Part shown: positions 1 through 12,000 of the stretch, in pieces | How the letters are laid out: every line of letters begins with the position of its first letter | Numbering within the stretch: the stretch's first letter is position 1 | Assembly (NCBI GenBank): GCA_018417955.1 | Contig: JACTVC010000013.1 | Coordinates: 1,200,633-1,264,632, forward strand | DNA from: Laccaria trichodermophora | Taxonomy: Eukaryota; Basidiomycota; Agaricomycetes; Agaricales; Hydnangiaceae | DNA: 64,000 nt | Reading direction: 5' to 3' | Made by a program: the position numbers and the translations under genes | Notes under the pieces: generated by a model | Database searches by the model: none | Told to the model about the DNA's origin: nothing | What the model saw: the letters and a program-made list of their open reading frames with translations, nothing else

Positions 1-294
1 TGAAGGGCTATTCATTGATTTGATGTATGATACATGTTAGCATCAAAGAGGACAAGAGTTATACATTGTTTTCATCTATTTGGGTACTGTGCAAGAGAGC
101 GGTGACTGACAGAAAGCAGGGAATAGCTACAGAGGAAGGAACAAGGAACATATTCAGAAAGCAATGACCAGAGCAGTAAATAAGTCTACAGGTTCCAAGA
201 AATGATTGCAAAGCATAAACAAGACAGAAAGCATTTCGTGAATGGAGACAGGCTCAAGAAAAGATCAATAAGTCCAGGAGTTAGCTAGCTGGAG
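1..294. other. Left-edge stretch without a recognisable gene
   Basis: I see no conserved coding region here. It lies downstream (3') of the minus-strand gene ending at 295 and probably holds its 3' untranslated region plus intergenic DNA. Confidence 0.4.
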
Positions 295-2154
295 CTATCC
301 TGCAGTCCAAAGCCCAGCCTTGACGTCGTGGATGAAGCGCTTATGCACTGAAATGAATGCCTTCCAGCTGAGTTTCGTAAACTTGACTTCTTTCCAGTCA
401 TCATCGTTCAATGACAGAACAACGTCATTGCCAGGTTTGTATTTGAGCAATGCCAGTTTGTCCTTGTCAGACTTCGAAATCTCGTAGTGCAAACAGAAGT
501 CGGCAAGAGGGATGCAGAGTTGAAGGGCTGTACAAGGCGATCCGGCGGGCGAATCTCTTTGTGGCAATGGGGGAATCAGCCCACCTTGCTGGCTGTAGGG
601 TAATAATCCAGGGTAATTCAGTGCTGGAGGATGCATATAGCCAGCAGGAATTTGGGGATGGCCAAAGAACCAAGGCGGCGGCGGAGGGTATTGGTACAGA
701 TAGACTGGTGGTGCCGGTTGCATCTGAGGGGCAAGCACTTGAGGCTGCAGCACGTTTGGACCTGGCGCTGTGTTCTCCACAACAACAGGTGCTTCTATAT
801 CTTCTGGTTTGGGAATTTTGCTTTTGATACAATTGGACACGTCGAAATGAATCAAATTTGGTGGTGTTTCAAGGGTAACACCTGCCTTTCCCATAGACTA
901 TATATTATAGATGATCGACGTGTTCAGAAAGAGAAAGTGGGAGAAACTTATGAGAGAATGGGACCAGATCTGCAATCGAAGAAGCATCAACTCCCAATAA
1001 TGTGGCTTGTCGCCGAGGACACGGGTGAGAGTGTGTATTCCTGGAAAGAAAGCGGAATTTCCAATCGGATATTTTTCTTGCAGTCGGGACAAATGGCCCC
1101 TTGAGTCATTGACAATGTTCGCCTGAAAAAAAAAATTAGAGTCGGAAACATCAGATATAAAACAAACAAACGATCTGCGCTTTTGCCGACAAATCTGGCA
1201 GCTTGATAGAAGCAGTCTCCTCGTAATGGTCATAAGGTTTTGCAATGTAGTCACCATCTCTGGTGTCCCACGTCTATTTCAAAGTATGAGGAAGAGACAT
1301 AGTGGTGGTAAACAAGAAACAAGAATGGCATACCACGTCTTCCACCTTTGGCAGAGGCATGGAAACGATGATTACATGACCAGCCCTTTTCTCCTTCAAT
1401 GACATAACGAGGGCCTGATATCCAGACAAAGTCGTCAAGGGCTTCTTGGCATCGTTAGCCGGTTTTTCATATTTCCATGAAACAAGGTTGGAGGGAAGGT
1501 CTTCAACTTGCAGGGTAGCTCGTTGGCAAGAACTGCTCGGAATTCGTCATAGCTCTGCTGGACCCAAAAGAAACATGGGCCTTTGACAGAAACTGGAGGC
1601 GGAGGAGGTTTTCCCTTATTCTTTGAGGTTGCGGCAAGGCGAAGGAGTGGTGCTGTCGATTGCACGTGGATGTATACCGTTACCTTGTGGTCAATAATGT
1701 CTTGTTTTTGCTTCTTCGTCGCCTTCCCAATGTTCGAGTCATCACTATCATTGTCATCATCAGTAATGGACTTTGACTTTGACTTTCGTTTAGGTTTAGA
1801 CACCTGGGCATCTTTGCCTAACCATGCAGCTTTTGTCTTGTCACGCTTCCATTGTTCGCGTTTGTGTTGTTTTCGATTAGTCTCAGCCTTTTTGTGGCGT
1901 TCCTGGAGGGCAGCGGCATCTAGATTGACAAATTGTCTGCCATCTAGATGATACAACATGAAAACGAGGCAATGAAAGTATATGTCAGTTTGTATCAGAA
2001 ACGTACCTTCTTTATCAGAAGAGATACCACTACTCGATACCGTTTTCTCTTTGAGGCATGCCTTTTGGTCAACATCCTTGATATCGTCCAGTCCATCTGA
2101 CTCTGAGCCTGACTCCAAAGAAGGGAAATAAAGAGGCTCTTCTGGGCCATCCAT
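295..2154 (-). CDS. Unassigned agaric family protein with basic/acidic N-terminus and C-terminal SAM-like helical domain
   Basis: This is a multi-exon minus-strand gene. I chose the ATG at 2154 (MDGPEEPLYFP), although an upstream ATG in the same frame exists. The N-terminal part is acidic, then strongly basic (about 1790-1930). A conserved block at 1340-1700 ends with PLPKVEDV at a GT splice site. Smaller exons follow: one contains WDTRDGDYIAKPYDHYEE (about 1180-1275), another reads YPIGNSAFF ... HYWELMLLRLQIW (about 950-1130). The last exon (295-895) is proline-rich and ends in a compact helical block with the pattern KYKPGNDVVLSLNDDDWKEV, like the SAM-like tail seen in many multi-copy agaric proteins of unknown role. 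Splice junctions are by eye. I recognise the family only as an expanded, uncharacterised group, possibly associated with mobile DNA, and no biochemical role can be assigned. Confidence 0.6.
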
Positions 2155-2382
2155 CCCAATTATATCGATGTAGGGTATGTGAAAGGTGTAGAAGGTGAAG
2201 GGAGAGCGACAGGTAGGCTGGGGAACGCTGAGGAAGGCGGTCCGCTCCCAATTCCCAAAAGGGAAATGACGTACGTCACATGCGTTACAAAATTTACAAC
2301 TTTCCCATTCTACACGCCCAATTGAGTCCGACATCAGCTGGATATTGATTGCCAAATATGGCCTGGCTATTCATTGCCGATA

Positions 2383-2969
2383 CAGTCGAAACCCTCATAA
2401 CCCATGCATCAGATAACCCATAACCCCTGAAATCCCATGCCATTTTGGATCCACCAAGTTGGTGGGCAGGGATTTGCATACCATAACCCATAAGTCTGTG
2501 ATAATCCATAACCCATAGCCCTTCGTGGGCAAAACCCATAGGTTTTTGGACCCTAAGTTAGGGTCATACCTACCAAAAATGGTCATAGAACCCCACATTT
2601 TTCACTGTTTTTTCATGACACTCAATAAAAATTTTATCTACATTAATAAAATCCACCACAACACCAAATTTATTGACCTGCTGATCACCAAATTCTCTGA
2701 AATCAACTTGCAATGCCCCTCCTCCCCAGATCAAGCTTCACTCGATCACGAAGTCAACACTGTTGAATAGAAATACATCAATGATGACTTGCCCCAATGG
2801 TGCTGATTGTTTTACTTCCAGTCCAGCAAACAAAGAAAATTAGATTTTCTCGAGATTTCCATGATTTTTTGAGCGCTTATTTTTTTCCCACCCCCTCCAA
2901 CCCATAACCTCTGAAAACCCATAGGCTGGATTGTCCACGGAAGGGTATGGGTTACGAGGGTTTCGACTG
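2383..2969. mobile_element. MITE with 23-bp TIRs and TA target duplication
   Basis: The 587-bp element starts CAGTCGAAACCCTC at 2383 and ends with the reverse complement at 2969. The inverted ends match over about 23 bp with one mismatch. Both ends are flanked by TA (2381-2382 and 2970-2971), as for Tc1/mariner/pogo-type transposons. Sub-terminal copies of ATAACCCAT occur near both ends. No transposase frame is present, so it is non-autonomous. It lies just upstream of the gene starting at 2154. Confidence 0.85.
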
Positions 2970-3195
2970 TATCCTGAGGTCAGTAATCGGATCGCCCGAG
3001 GCTGATCACCCTGACATACCTTGGTGACATACAAGGCACATTTACAGGATGTCAATGGGATGATTCAAGGATATGCCGCTCTGAGATAACCTGTGGATGG
3101 CGTCCCATAGAAATCGACTTGACGAATCATTCAATTTGTACAAGTCCGTTGAAACTCCGTCCACCTCATAACCAAACGCAAACACTCTCAACCAA

Positions 3196-3316
3196 GGGGC
3201 TGCCACTGGAAGATTCCGTAAACTCGACTCCCATCGCTGGGTACCACTTTTCAAAATCAAGGGTCTCGAGTATATCAGGAAGGTATAGACCAATTAGGAT
3301 GATAGCGCCGAAACCA
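3196..3316 (-). repeat. Copy A of a dispersed ~100-bp repeat
   Basis: The reverse complement of this stretch matches 4066-4172 almost base for base, with differences at only a few sites in the core. Its end portion (3265-3312, reading GGAAGGTATAGAC and GGATGATAGCGCCGAA) also recurs at 14352-14402 beside a LINE fragment. This indicates a dispersed family rather than a simple local duplication. Confidence 0.85.
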
Positions 3317-4065
3317 GTTTATATAAGCACTGAGCGCTGAGCCTACTACTCCAGTACCTTCGACGTTCACTACATTATACCCTGCTCTCATCACTCACTG
3401 TAAAGTACCATCCTATTCGCTTGAAAACCCACCGAGACTCCTCCATATACCAGAGAAAGGTGCACAGGCAACAAAAGAAGCTGAAAAAGGATGGGAAGTT
3501 GCAGATTGCCCGTCAAAGTGCACGAGGTATGCAGAACAGATCTCAACAATATTATCACTAACATAGAGTTATTGTGAGTACCCCCCTCGTCCACACCAGT
3601 ACTAGCTGGGCCATCCCTCGGAACACAGCTGCCCGTTTAGCTCAGCCGCGAACGCCTTCATGTCAACGCTTCACGTTCTCCACCTATCCGATGATCTACA
3701 TCACGCAATCCCAGAATCAACAAAGTCGTACCCTCCCTTTGATGACTTCCTACCATTTTCGATTGATTTTCTTCTGAACAGAGTGGAGATCAAGGACGAG
3801 GATTGGCCGAGTTCTGAAGAGGAGGTGGAGTCGAGGATGCTCTCGCAACGGACGTGCAGGGCTTTGTCAAGGTTTTAGAGCATGGTATGTGTTGGAACTT
3901 GGGAGGCTGGACCGGTACCTATGGTAGTTAATATATTCAAAGCAAATAAGCGATGATCTTGGTTTCTGCCTGTATCCTTGACGGGCTCAGAGAAGTTAGC
4001 GGTATTTTATTCACTAAGCAATGCGACTTTAATGCGACTCGAGTACTCAATCTTCAGCTTCACAT

Positions 4066-4172
4066 CCCAATCGGTCTATACCTTCCTGATATATTCGAGA
4101 CCCTTGATTTTGAAAAGTGGTACCCAGCGATGGGAGTCGAGTTTACGGAATCTTCCGGTGGCAGCCCCTTGC
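4066..4172 (+). repeat. Copy B of the dispersed ~100-bp repeat, inverted relative to copy A
   Basis: It is inverted relative to 3196-3297, forming a potential fold-back of about 0.98 kb. It ends about 20 bp before the in-frame stop that closes the 5' side of the downstream transposase-like reading frame. Confidence 0.85.
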
Positions 4173-4193
4173 ACCCACCCTCAACGCGTCTAG

Positions 4194-7100
4194 GTTCAAG
4201 ACGCGTCCACCTCTTCGATACAGTTCACATGGCAGATTGACGCTGTAAATAGTGTACTATCCGAATCCACTTCTCCGCCCATCCATACTTCGCCTTCACG
4301 ATCTGTTCATAATTCGACTTCACAATCATTCAAAGAAAACGTTCAAACTTCGACTTCATCAAATCAGCAAGTAAATTGCGACCTATGCTACAAGACAATT
4401 AATAGAGGAGTCGCCTCTCCTTCCAACACGTTGAAGAATCATCAGAAAAGTAAACAGTGCCGACTCGATTTTGCAGGTGTGTTTGTCAGATCGACGTACT
4501 ACAATGCTCATATCAGCTCTCCCTTTCGATAGATCGTATTATCGCAGAACAACGCACTCAAAATGCGAACTCGTTTCCATCCACCACCCGCTCGGATGGC
4601 TGTCAAGGCCTTCTCTACCAATGGGAGCTCGGAGCTCCTTATCTTACCTATCCGTTTGCCGCTCACGACCCCTCCTGTGGTGTCGCGCCAGGCTACACGC
4701 TTCTAACCGTTAACTCGGACTCCTCCATAATCCATGTTCGCTCACTGTCGTGTTCCGGCTATGCCCCCAAAGGCTTCTTGGCATGCAAACCGTGTCAGGA
4801 GGTAAGGAACCTCGTTTCGGCTGTGCAAGAAAGGGCTCAGAAACCACCTCAACTGCTGCGGCATGCCTTTCCCAGCCACCAACAGGCCCAACAGCATCTC
4901 AGTGGCAAAGTTGAAAGAATGAAACAAGCGACGCTGACTGTACGTTCTTAATATTATACATTGATACATTGATACAGTGTCCTGACAACTTTACTAGTCT
5001 CTCAATGACTCGAGGATGCTTGACCGCCTTCTTCAAGTTGAATCAACACTTAAAAACCTCCTCAAATTCCTCGCTACGCACGACGTTCCCGCTTTGCCCA
5101 GGCTATTTAGAAATTGGCTGGATCAAAACTGGAGCTTAGAGAAGTTGTTCGAGATGACGCAGTTGTCAGTCGAGGGAAAATATCAGGCTCGAAACTTCAG
5201 CGAGATGGAGCTGGACATTGCCACGGTTGTGTACGAGCTCGGTGGTGGTGCAACGCTCTATGCCTTGCAAAATTCCCCTTTCGCTTTTCCGTCACGAAAC
5301 ACCCTTGCCAAACGTCATCGCGAATACCAACTGAGGATCAGTATTGGGGAACCCCGGATGCAAGATATCCTTCACAACATTGAGGTCATGTTTAAGACCA
5401 CTCAACCTGAACACAGACGTTGCGGGATCACTCTTTCCATGGACGAAATTGCTAGCGATGGTCGTCTCTGCTATCTCACTGCCACGGACGAAATAGCCGG
5501 TGTCTGCGAACATGCAAAGCGGGATTCGGTGAAGATGGGAACAGATTTGGAGATAGTGCGTGCTGTTCGTGAAGCGATACGTGATGGGAAGATTCATGTG
5601 GGGCAGGAGGTCTTTGTTGCGGCCTTTGCAAGAAATGACGATGTGGATTATGGTGCACGGCCTGTCCTCTTGATGCCCACTTGCAAACAGGGCTCATTTC
5701 GAGACTCCGCGCTCCTCATTGAGAAGCTTCGACAAGCTTGGGAGATGTCTCCATATGGCGAGGCGTTGCATGGATCCATCTGGTCCATAGCTTCGGATGG
5801 TGACCCCAAGCGGCGACCAGCGTTGTACCTCCACTGCATGGCTCACAAGCTCACGGCTGCCGATGCCCTGCATCAACATCTTGGAAATCTTCCAGGATTG
5901 AACCTTTTCACGGGGAGCGGAGGGATGACGCAGGATCTGGATGTAAAACATGATCTTAAACGTGAGTTTTTCTTGGTTTACACACTCATTTTCTCATAAC
6001 CTTTCTTTTCTACTAGGTATTTGCAAGACAATCTGCGCACGCGAAGGCATTTTGATTAACGGGACCACTATCAACAAGAGTCTCCTCGGCTCGTGGCTTG
6101 AACGTCTCTCGGATGTCGATTGGTCGGAAAACTCGATCTACGCTCTTCTTAACCCAGCATCGTCTATCGTAGAAGCTATCCACGCGCTCCTCGATCCGAA
6201 AGACCCCCAAGATGTTCCAAGAGCGATTAAACTCCTCCGAGTCACGGCTGACCTGCGTGGTATCGACAACTCTGACTTGAATCCGTCAGAGTACTCAACC
6301 CATCGAGCCTTCTCCCTTCTTGGTGAATTGTTGGAGGCTCTTGTTGAACCCTTCATCAATCCTGAATTCACGCTATCTCAGCAAATCACAAGCCTCGTTA
6401 AATTTGCCCACATAGCTTGTGCTTTGTTTTTGAAGCACGGGGGCGCCTTTCTTCCGCAACATCTTTACGGCGATCTACAATGTATGGTCCGGACTGCTAT
6501 ATTTCGTGTAGCGCATACAAAACTTCTTGATCCCGAACTCAAAGTCTTTTTGTGTTTGCTTGGTGATGATGTACTTGAGGTGCTATTTGGGCGGGTACGA
6601 ATGATAAGGGGCCATTCACCAGATGTTGATGTTGAGGAATTGCGCAATCGAATAGGTAGCGCGATACGGTTGGACCACATATACCTCAAGTATCCAAAAT
6701 GGGAACGTCGTCCTGATCGATTGCAGCTCAAACGCAGTCGCGATGTGGATCATCTTTCACCGCGTCATTGGAAGGGAGATCTACGGGCAGCATCGTGTGA
6801 TCTTTTGGCGTGTTGGAAGGAAGGTGTGCAACAAGCCGAAGCTGCCCTTTCAAAGGCTGGTTTTATGCTCAACGATGGCCTACCCATCGACTTCGCAATG
6901 ATATTTCAAGATCCTAAATGCGACCTCATGCGTCCGTTGAAAGATCCTCAGAATCCCGCTTTGTACGGCAAGTATCCTGGAATCTCAGCAGGGGTTGACC
7001 GATCACTGGGGCAGGATGCTGAAGAGTCGGTGTCACTGGAAGCTGTGGATTTGGACGAGGAATACCTCTATCGAAGATTTGATGGCAAGGAAGAACTTGA

Positions 7101-8748
7101 AGCTGAGAGGGCAAGTATCCAGTGTCAGCCATTTTATTCATCTTGGATGGACGTGGAGGGGCGTATTGTACACAAAAAATCTGTCCTCCGTTGTTATTTC
7201 GATCGATCCCTCGACGTTGACTACAACAAAAGTCACGACCGTCTACTTCGCATTCAATGTTTTTCCATTGGTGGGGATAGCTGGGATCGCGCGAAGCCAC
7301 GAATTCATGCAGGCCTCTCTGGTGATGAAGTCTTCAAACTGGGGTCGCTATTTGCAACTTTGGTCTCAGTCAATCACAATAGCGTTGCGCTGGCAATTCT
7401 GCAATGCACACTCCTTAAATCCGGCTCCGAACTCCTCAGCTGTGCTCCGTTGGATGAAATAGCGCTACCCGATTCGCCGTATGAGGTTTCCGGCCAAATT
7501 CTCTCATTTCTTCCTATCATCCGCAAAAGCAACAACGATCCACAAGCTATTACACTGTCGTGGGTTTGGAATTCCCGATATGTTGCCTTAAACTCTGCAT
7601 CGAAGTCCCGTCAAAAGCAAACCCAATCGACCAGCCTTCATCATTTAAATATCGTGGTAAATGGTTCTTTGACGTACCCATTGCACTCCTCCCAGTTTAT
7701 GTCAGTTCCAACCCCGCAGCTTGACCAGGCACTTCAAGAGGAAGTCGGGAACACATGGCAAGTGGACGAGAATGATATGTGTCGAATGGAGCTCAGCCTT
7801 AGAAGGAAGATTGAAGATGACGATGACTTGCGGTTGAAGATCCCAGTTTTTGGAGTAGTCCGAGACATGACGAGCACGCCGTTTCCGTACCAAGCAACAG
7901 ATGGTGAGAATCATCTCTGTTCTTTTTCAAAGTCTTAAGCCGTGACTACTTGTAAGGTGCAACATGGGTTATCAACCATTCGACAACTGAGATTGTGGCA
8001 CCTTCTGTGGGGAAAACAATACAAGAATGCGACATCTGTGGAGAAAAAGTGTCCAACGAACTTCAGCAAAATCACATGGGTGGCCACATTCTCCGAAGAT
8101 ATAGAGGCGTTCAACACGGTGAAGAGAATCTGGCGGCAGTGCGTTTTTCTACAACTCTGACTGTTGCGTTGTTTGCTCATGCGTATTTTGTACTAGATAT
8201 CATTAGACTTTCCATGCGGCTTTTGCGGTAAATCAAGCGCAGGCGGTAAATGCACAATTGCGATCCAGAGTGGAAAGGCTCAGTCAACTTGCTCGAAAGC
8301 TTACAAGTTCATGATCCATGCCGCTGCGAAGATGTCTGCAAAGAAGGCGTGTACCAATGTCCCCATACGATGTGAATTCTGTGTTGAGGTTCATTGGAAG
8401 TACAACTACCATCGGCATCTTCAAGAACGGCACAAGAGTTGGAACCAGCGGGGTGATGTCAGGGCATTCAGCGCGAAGATAGAGATAACGGCAGAGGAGG
8501 AACAGAGACTTCACGTTCCACAGGACAATGTTGGTTGCAACTCGACTCTGGATGCAGCCATTTACGATGCACGCCGCATGGGCTGCACTCCTTCAATTCG
8601 GGATCCTCACAATGATTCTCCTCGACGACCTCGCCACTATCAGCAAACATCGCCTAGTCCGCCTCTTGCACCACCCACGTTTATTGACAATCAGACTGCA
8701 TATTATAATTCACCCATTGACCAGGGCAATGACCCTTTTTACTATTAA
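4194..8748 (+). CDS. P-element/THAP9-like transposase-derived protein with zinc fingers at both ends; 5' end missing
   Basis: Six exons fit (4194-4478, 4517-4939, 4998-5961, 6017-7903, 7957-8138, 8197-8748), giving about 1,430 residues. The first exon carries a BED/C2H2-like finger starting CDLCYKTINRG at 4377. The middle has an RNase-H-like transposase layout: ITLSMDEIASDG (candidate first Asp, 5442), SIASDGDPKRR (candidate second Asp, 5796), then DVKHDLKR before a block reading LLDPKDPQDVPRAIKLL. The last two features resemble P-element/THAP9 proteins. The C-terminal exons add CDICGEK ... HMGGH and CGFCGK ... CEFCVEVHWKYNYHRH fingers. The frame is open throughout, so it could be expressed. 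The first exon has no ATG, and an in-frame TAG sits at 4191, next to the repeat at 4066-4172. An upstream start exon is therefore either unseen or lost. No terminal repeats were found, so it may be a domesticated gene or an element remnant. Family assignment is by motif memory. Confidence 0.6.
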
Positions 8749-9081
8749 CGTAAATCTGTGTCGAAGGAATGTAACGTATGGTAGTTTTTCCTTACTCGTT
8801 GTGCGTATCTGAGTTTCTATGAGCTGCATGCCGGTGCAGCCGCACTGATCTCACCGGGTCTGCCTATTGGTTGACGACGTGGGAATGCATAGGGTCATTT
8901 TGTTTCCTATGTGCACCGATCGTGGATCTGACGCCTCTTGGACTGTAAGCGAGGTCGCTATTTCGGTAGTTACCTGAGTTGCTTATGCAGTGTAGTTAGC
9001 TAATAAATAATTCTCATTCTCAATCTACCTTCTGCTCAAAAGAGACCGACTCCTGGAGACGGTTCAAACTTCAAATCTGAC
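8749..9081. other. Intergenic stretch between two plus-strand genes
   Basis: 333 bp that must hold the 3' end of the transposase-like gene and the promoter of the kinase-like gene. There is an AT-rich run at 8999-9016. I see no gene or repeat. Confidence 0.5.
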
Positions 9082-12000
9082 ATGGCTTCTACGAGTCATG
9101 CTCCTTCACTTACAATGCTTCAAGAACTGGAGGAGTTTTTTTCTTGGAACCCCCCCCCTCTAGTTGCTAACCCTGACAAAAGACAATCCACGAAGACTCG
9201 TGAAGGGACGTTTTACGAAAAACACTTCTCTGATGAAGCAATCCTCAAGCGGGTGGTACACCTTCCATCTCTATCACAGGTGCTAGCGGGAACTGTAGAT
9301 CCAGTGCTTGAACTTGTGAAAGATGCCCTTCCACCTCCCGCCGAAGGTTTTCCTACAGCCGCGTTTAGAAATATCATCTTACGGCTCCAAACCACTGAGG
9401 TAGACAACGAAAAAGGAGTTGCTGTCTTTTTGCAAGGAACGACTGAAACCTTCTGCTCATGTGTGGCTTCAACACTACTCCTACATCCTAACGCTGTACC
9501 AGGATGGCAAACCCTCATCACGTTCACCTCGGACGTTTCTTCCCAAGGTTATGCAATCATGGATGGCGAACATTCTTTCCGGAGATCATCAACCTTTTCA
9601 ACGGTTGAACAAGACATGAATGCAATATTAGAGAAGATGGACGGCGCCACCCGCGAGTTTGTTCAAAAGATGCGGGCAGATAAAAAGCCATTGTCATCTT
9701 ATGAGTTGAAGAATCTGGCTGTAGCGCCTAAAAAAGTGATGGACGATATTGCCAAAACGACGGATCCTTTTCCTTGGGAGCTTTGCGAATCCAACCCGTG
9801 CACAGATGCTAGTCACAAGGCAGGAAGGGATCAAGCTGCAAAGATTGTTGTCGGACGTGATGCGGTCGATCCCCCGTGGAATCTCCATGTACGTTCCGTT
9901 ACACCTTGTATTCAACATTCTGTTCATCGTATTCAAGTTGTTTAAGGCTTCACAAATTGACCATTCAAGGATGACACGATCAACTACGAAGGCAGGCGGC
10001 GCACCACCCCTAGCCATGGCTCCTGCGATGGAGCAGGGTGAAGTTGGTGGGCACACAGGTGCAGGTCCCTCCAGATTGCCCCCACCGGCGACGCATCCAT
10101 CAGAACCTGCTCGACAAGGTACCGCATCTACAATCATGGGCCCTCCGATGGTGCCACCTCATCGCCGTGAAAAACTTGAACGCGACGAAAAATTCAAGAC
10201 TCCACAAATTTACCACACAGAAACTATACGAACAACCCGATCAGTCACGAAGGCAGGTCATGCACCACCCCTAGTGGGGGCTCTTCTTGAGAAACCTCGT
10301 CGTATGGAGCATATTCGCATGGGTCCCCCACCACCTTTGCCAAATCCATCGGAACCTGGAGCCTCCGCCGCGCAACAAACTACCCCAGTTGCAATGGCAG
10401 GTCCCTCAGCATTTGCACCATCAAGTGACCCGAACCGTGGCGCAAAACGAAAAAGACCTGATAGTGGGGATTTCTCCACGGAACCCACAATCGCACGTTT
10501 CTCAACTGAAGAGCGCGCTCCCATGAAGGACAAGGGCAAAAAGCGACAAAATTTTGATGACAGTGACTACGAGGATCCCAGCGATGTGACCTACAAGGCT
10601 CCCAGAACCAAGGACACAAGGGCACACTCCTTTATCCAGCAGGTAATACTAAAAAAATGTCTGCTGAAATAATGTTGATATCGATTTGCACAGGCCTGGG
10701 CACAAGCTATAAGAGTTAACACATCGGTTGTTGTGCTCCACTCCGGTAACCATGAAGTTATCGGCATCCGTCACCGAAGTTCGCAGACGCTTTACGTATC
10801 CGATGTTATTGTACCCCATGATTGTCATGATCCTGGATACGGCAAAATTCATGTCGGCCTCATCATTGCTGCTGTCCAAGATGCAATGGATCGCATGAAA
10901 CAGGATGACAAAAGTGCCGACGATAGCCAGGGTGGAGGTGGTAGTGGAGTAGGTGGTCCCGAAGCAGGCAGCCCTAGTGAAGGTGGAGGTGGGGCAGGCG
11001 GTCCTGGAGCAGGTGGCGGTCCTGGAGCAGGTGGCGGTCCTGGAGCAGGTGGCGGTCCTGGAGCAGGTGGCGGTCCTGGAGCAGGTGGCGGTCCTGGAGC
11101 AGGTGGCGGTCCTGGAGCAGGTGGCGGTCCTGGAGCAGGTGGCGGTCCTGGAGCAGGTGGAGCAGGTGGTGGTCCAGGAGCAGGTGGTGGTCCCGGAGAA
11201 GGTGGTGGTCCAGGAGCAGGTGGTGGTCCCGGAGAAGGTGGTAGTCCCGAAGAAGGTGGCCCTGGGGCAGGCAGTTCTGGAGCAGGTGGCATTGAACACA
11301 GCAGGCATACAGCTGTTGGTGGCAAAGCTGCTGAAAGACTGGACATGGAGGTATGTATGTTTGCTTCGACAATGTCAATCTTCCATTGATGTTGACAACC
11401 TCCAGCAAATGTTATACGTCTCCAGTCAGTGTGATCTCATACACCTCTATCTCCAGTTTGGAGTGTATGACTCTCCCACCCCCGCGTCATTCATCCGCTC
11501 CTTGCCCTTGAATATTCCACCAAACAGTCTTCCATTTTCGCCACGCCACTGCACCGACGGAGGTCAATGTATGACCATTGTTGTCACTTCAGAAATTGGG
11601 CAAGGTGCAACCGGCGAAGCCCTCCGTGGCACCCTCAAGCCAAAAAACATGAAAGGAGCTGGCTCACTGGATGTCGTCGTGAAGCTTGCGTTTGAGGACC
11701 AACAGCGGGATTCCCTCAAGAGAGAATATGAACTCTATCGTCTTCTGGAGTGCAAAGGGGTCCATCAAGGCATCACACCGACGATTGGTTTCTTTGATGA
11801 CGTTGAAGGTTCTGCATGTGCACTTGTCATGATTTATGCAGGTGTTCCAATCTCTACACTGGATCCAGGACATATGCTGTCAACTTCTGACTAGTAAGTT
11901 TTGTGACTTTATCGAGACTTGTTCTTCCAATACTGAATGTCTACTCCCGAATAGTGAATCAGCTATGTCAACACTGGAGTCCATCCATCACACAGGTATT

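Larger units (their letters stand above)
2972..4193. other. Repeat-bearing stretch without a supported gene
   Basis: This 1.2-kb stretch separates the MITE from the transposase-like gene. It contains two inverted copies of a ~100-bp sequence (3196-3297 and 4066-4172). Short open frames, for example 3660-3878 with an acidic tail, have no family resemblance I can name. It may contain the lost 5' exon of the downstream gene. Confidence 0.5.

Noticed and set aside
3196..4172. Inverted ~100-bp copies as TIRs of one transposon
   Set aside because: No target duplication at the outer edges was found, and a third partial copy lies beside a LINE fragment.
11003..11290. Tandem repeats as a CRISPR-like array
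   Set aside because: Units are contiguous with no spacers and lie in a eukaryotic coding exon.
10849..11346. Proline-rich minus-strand frame (165 codons) in the minisatellite
   Set aside because: It is the reverse reading of the GPGAGG repeat; any tandem repeat with an 18-bp period gives open frames on both strands.
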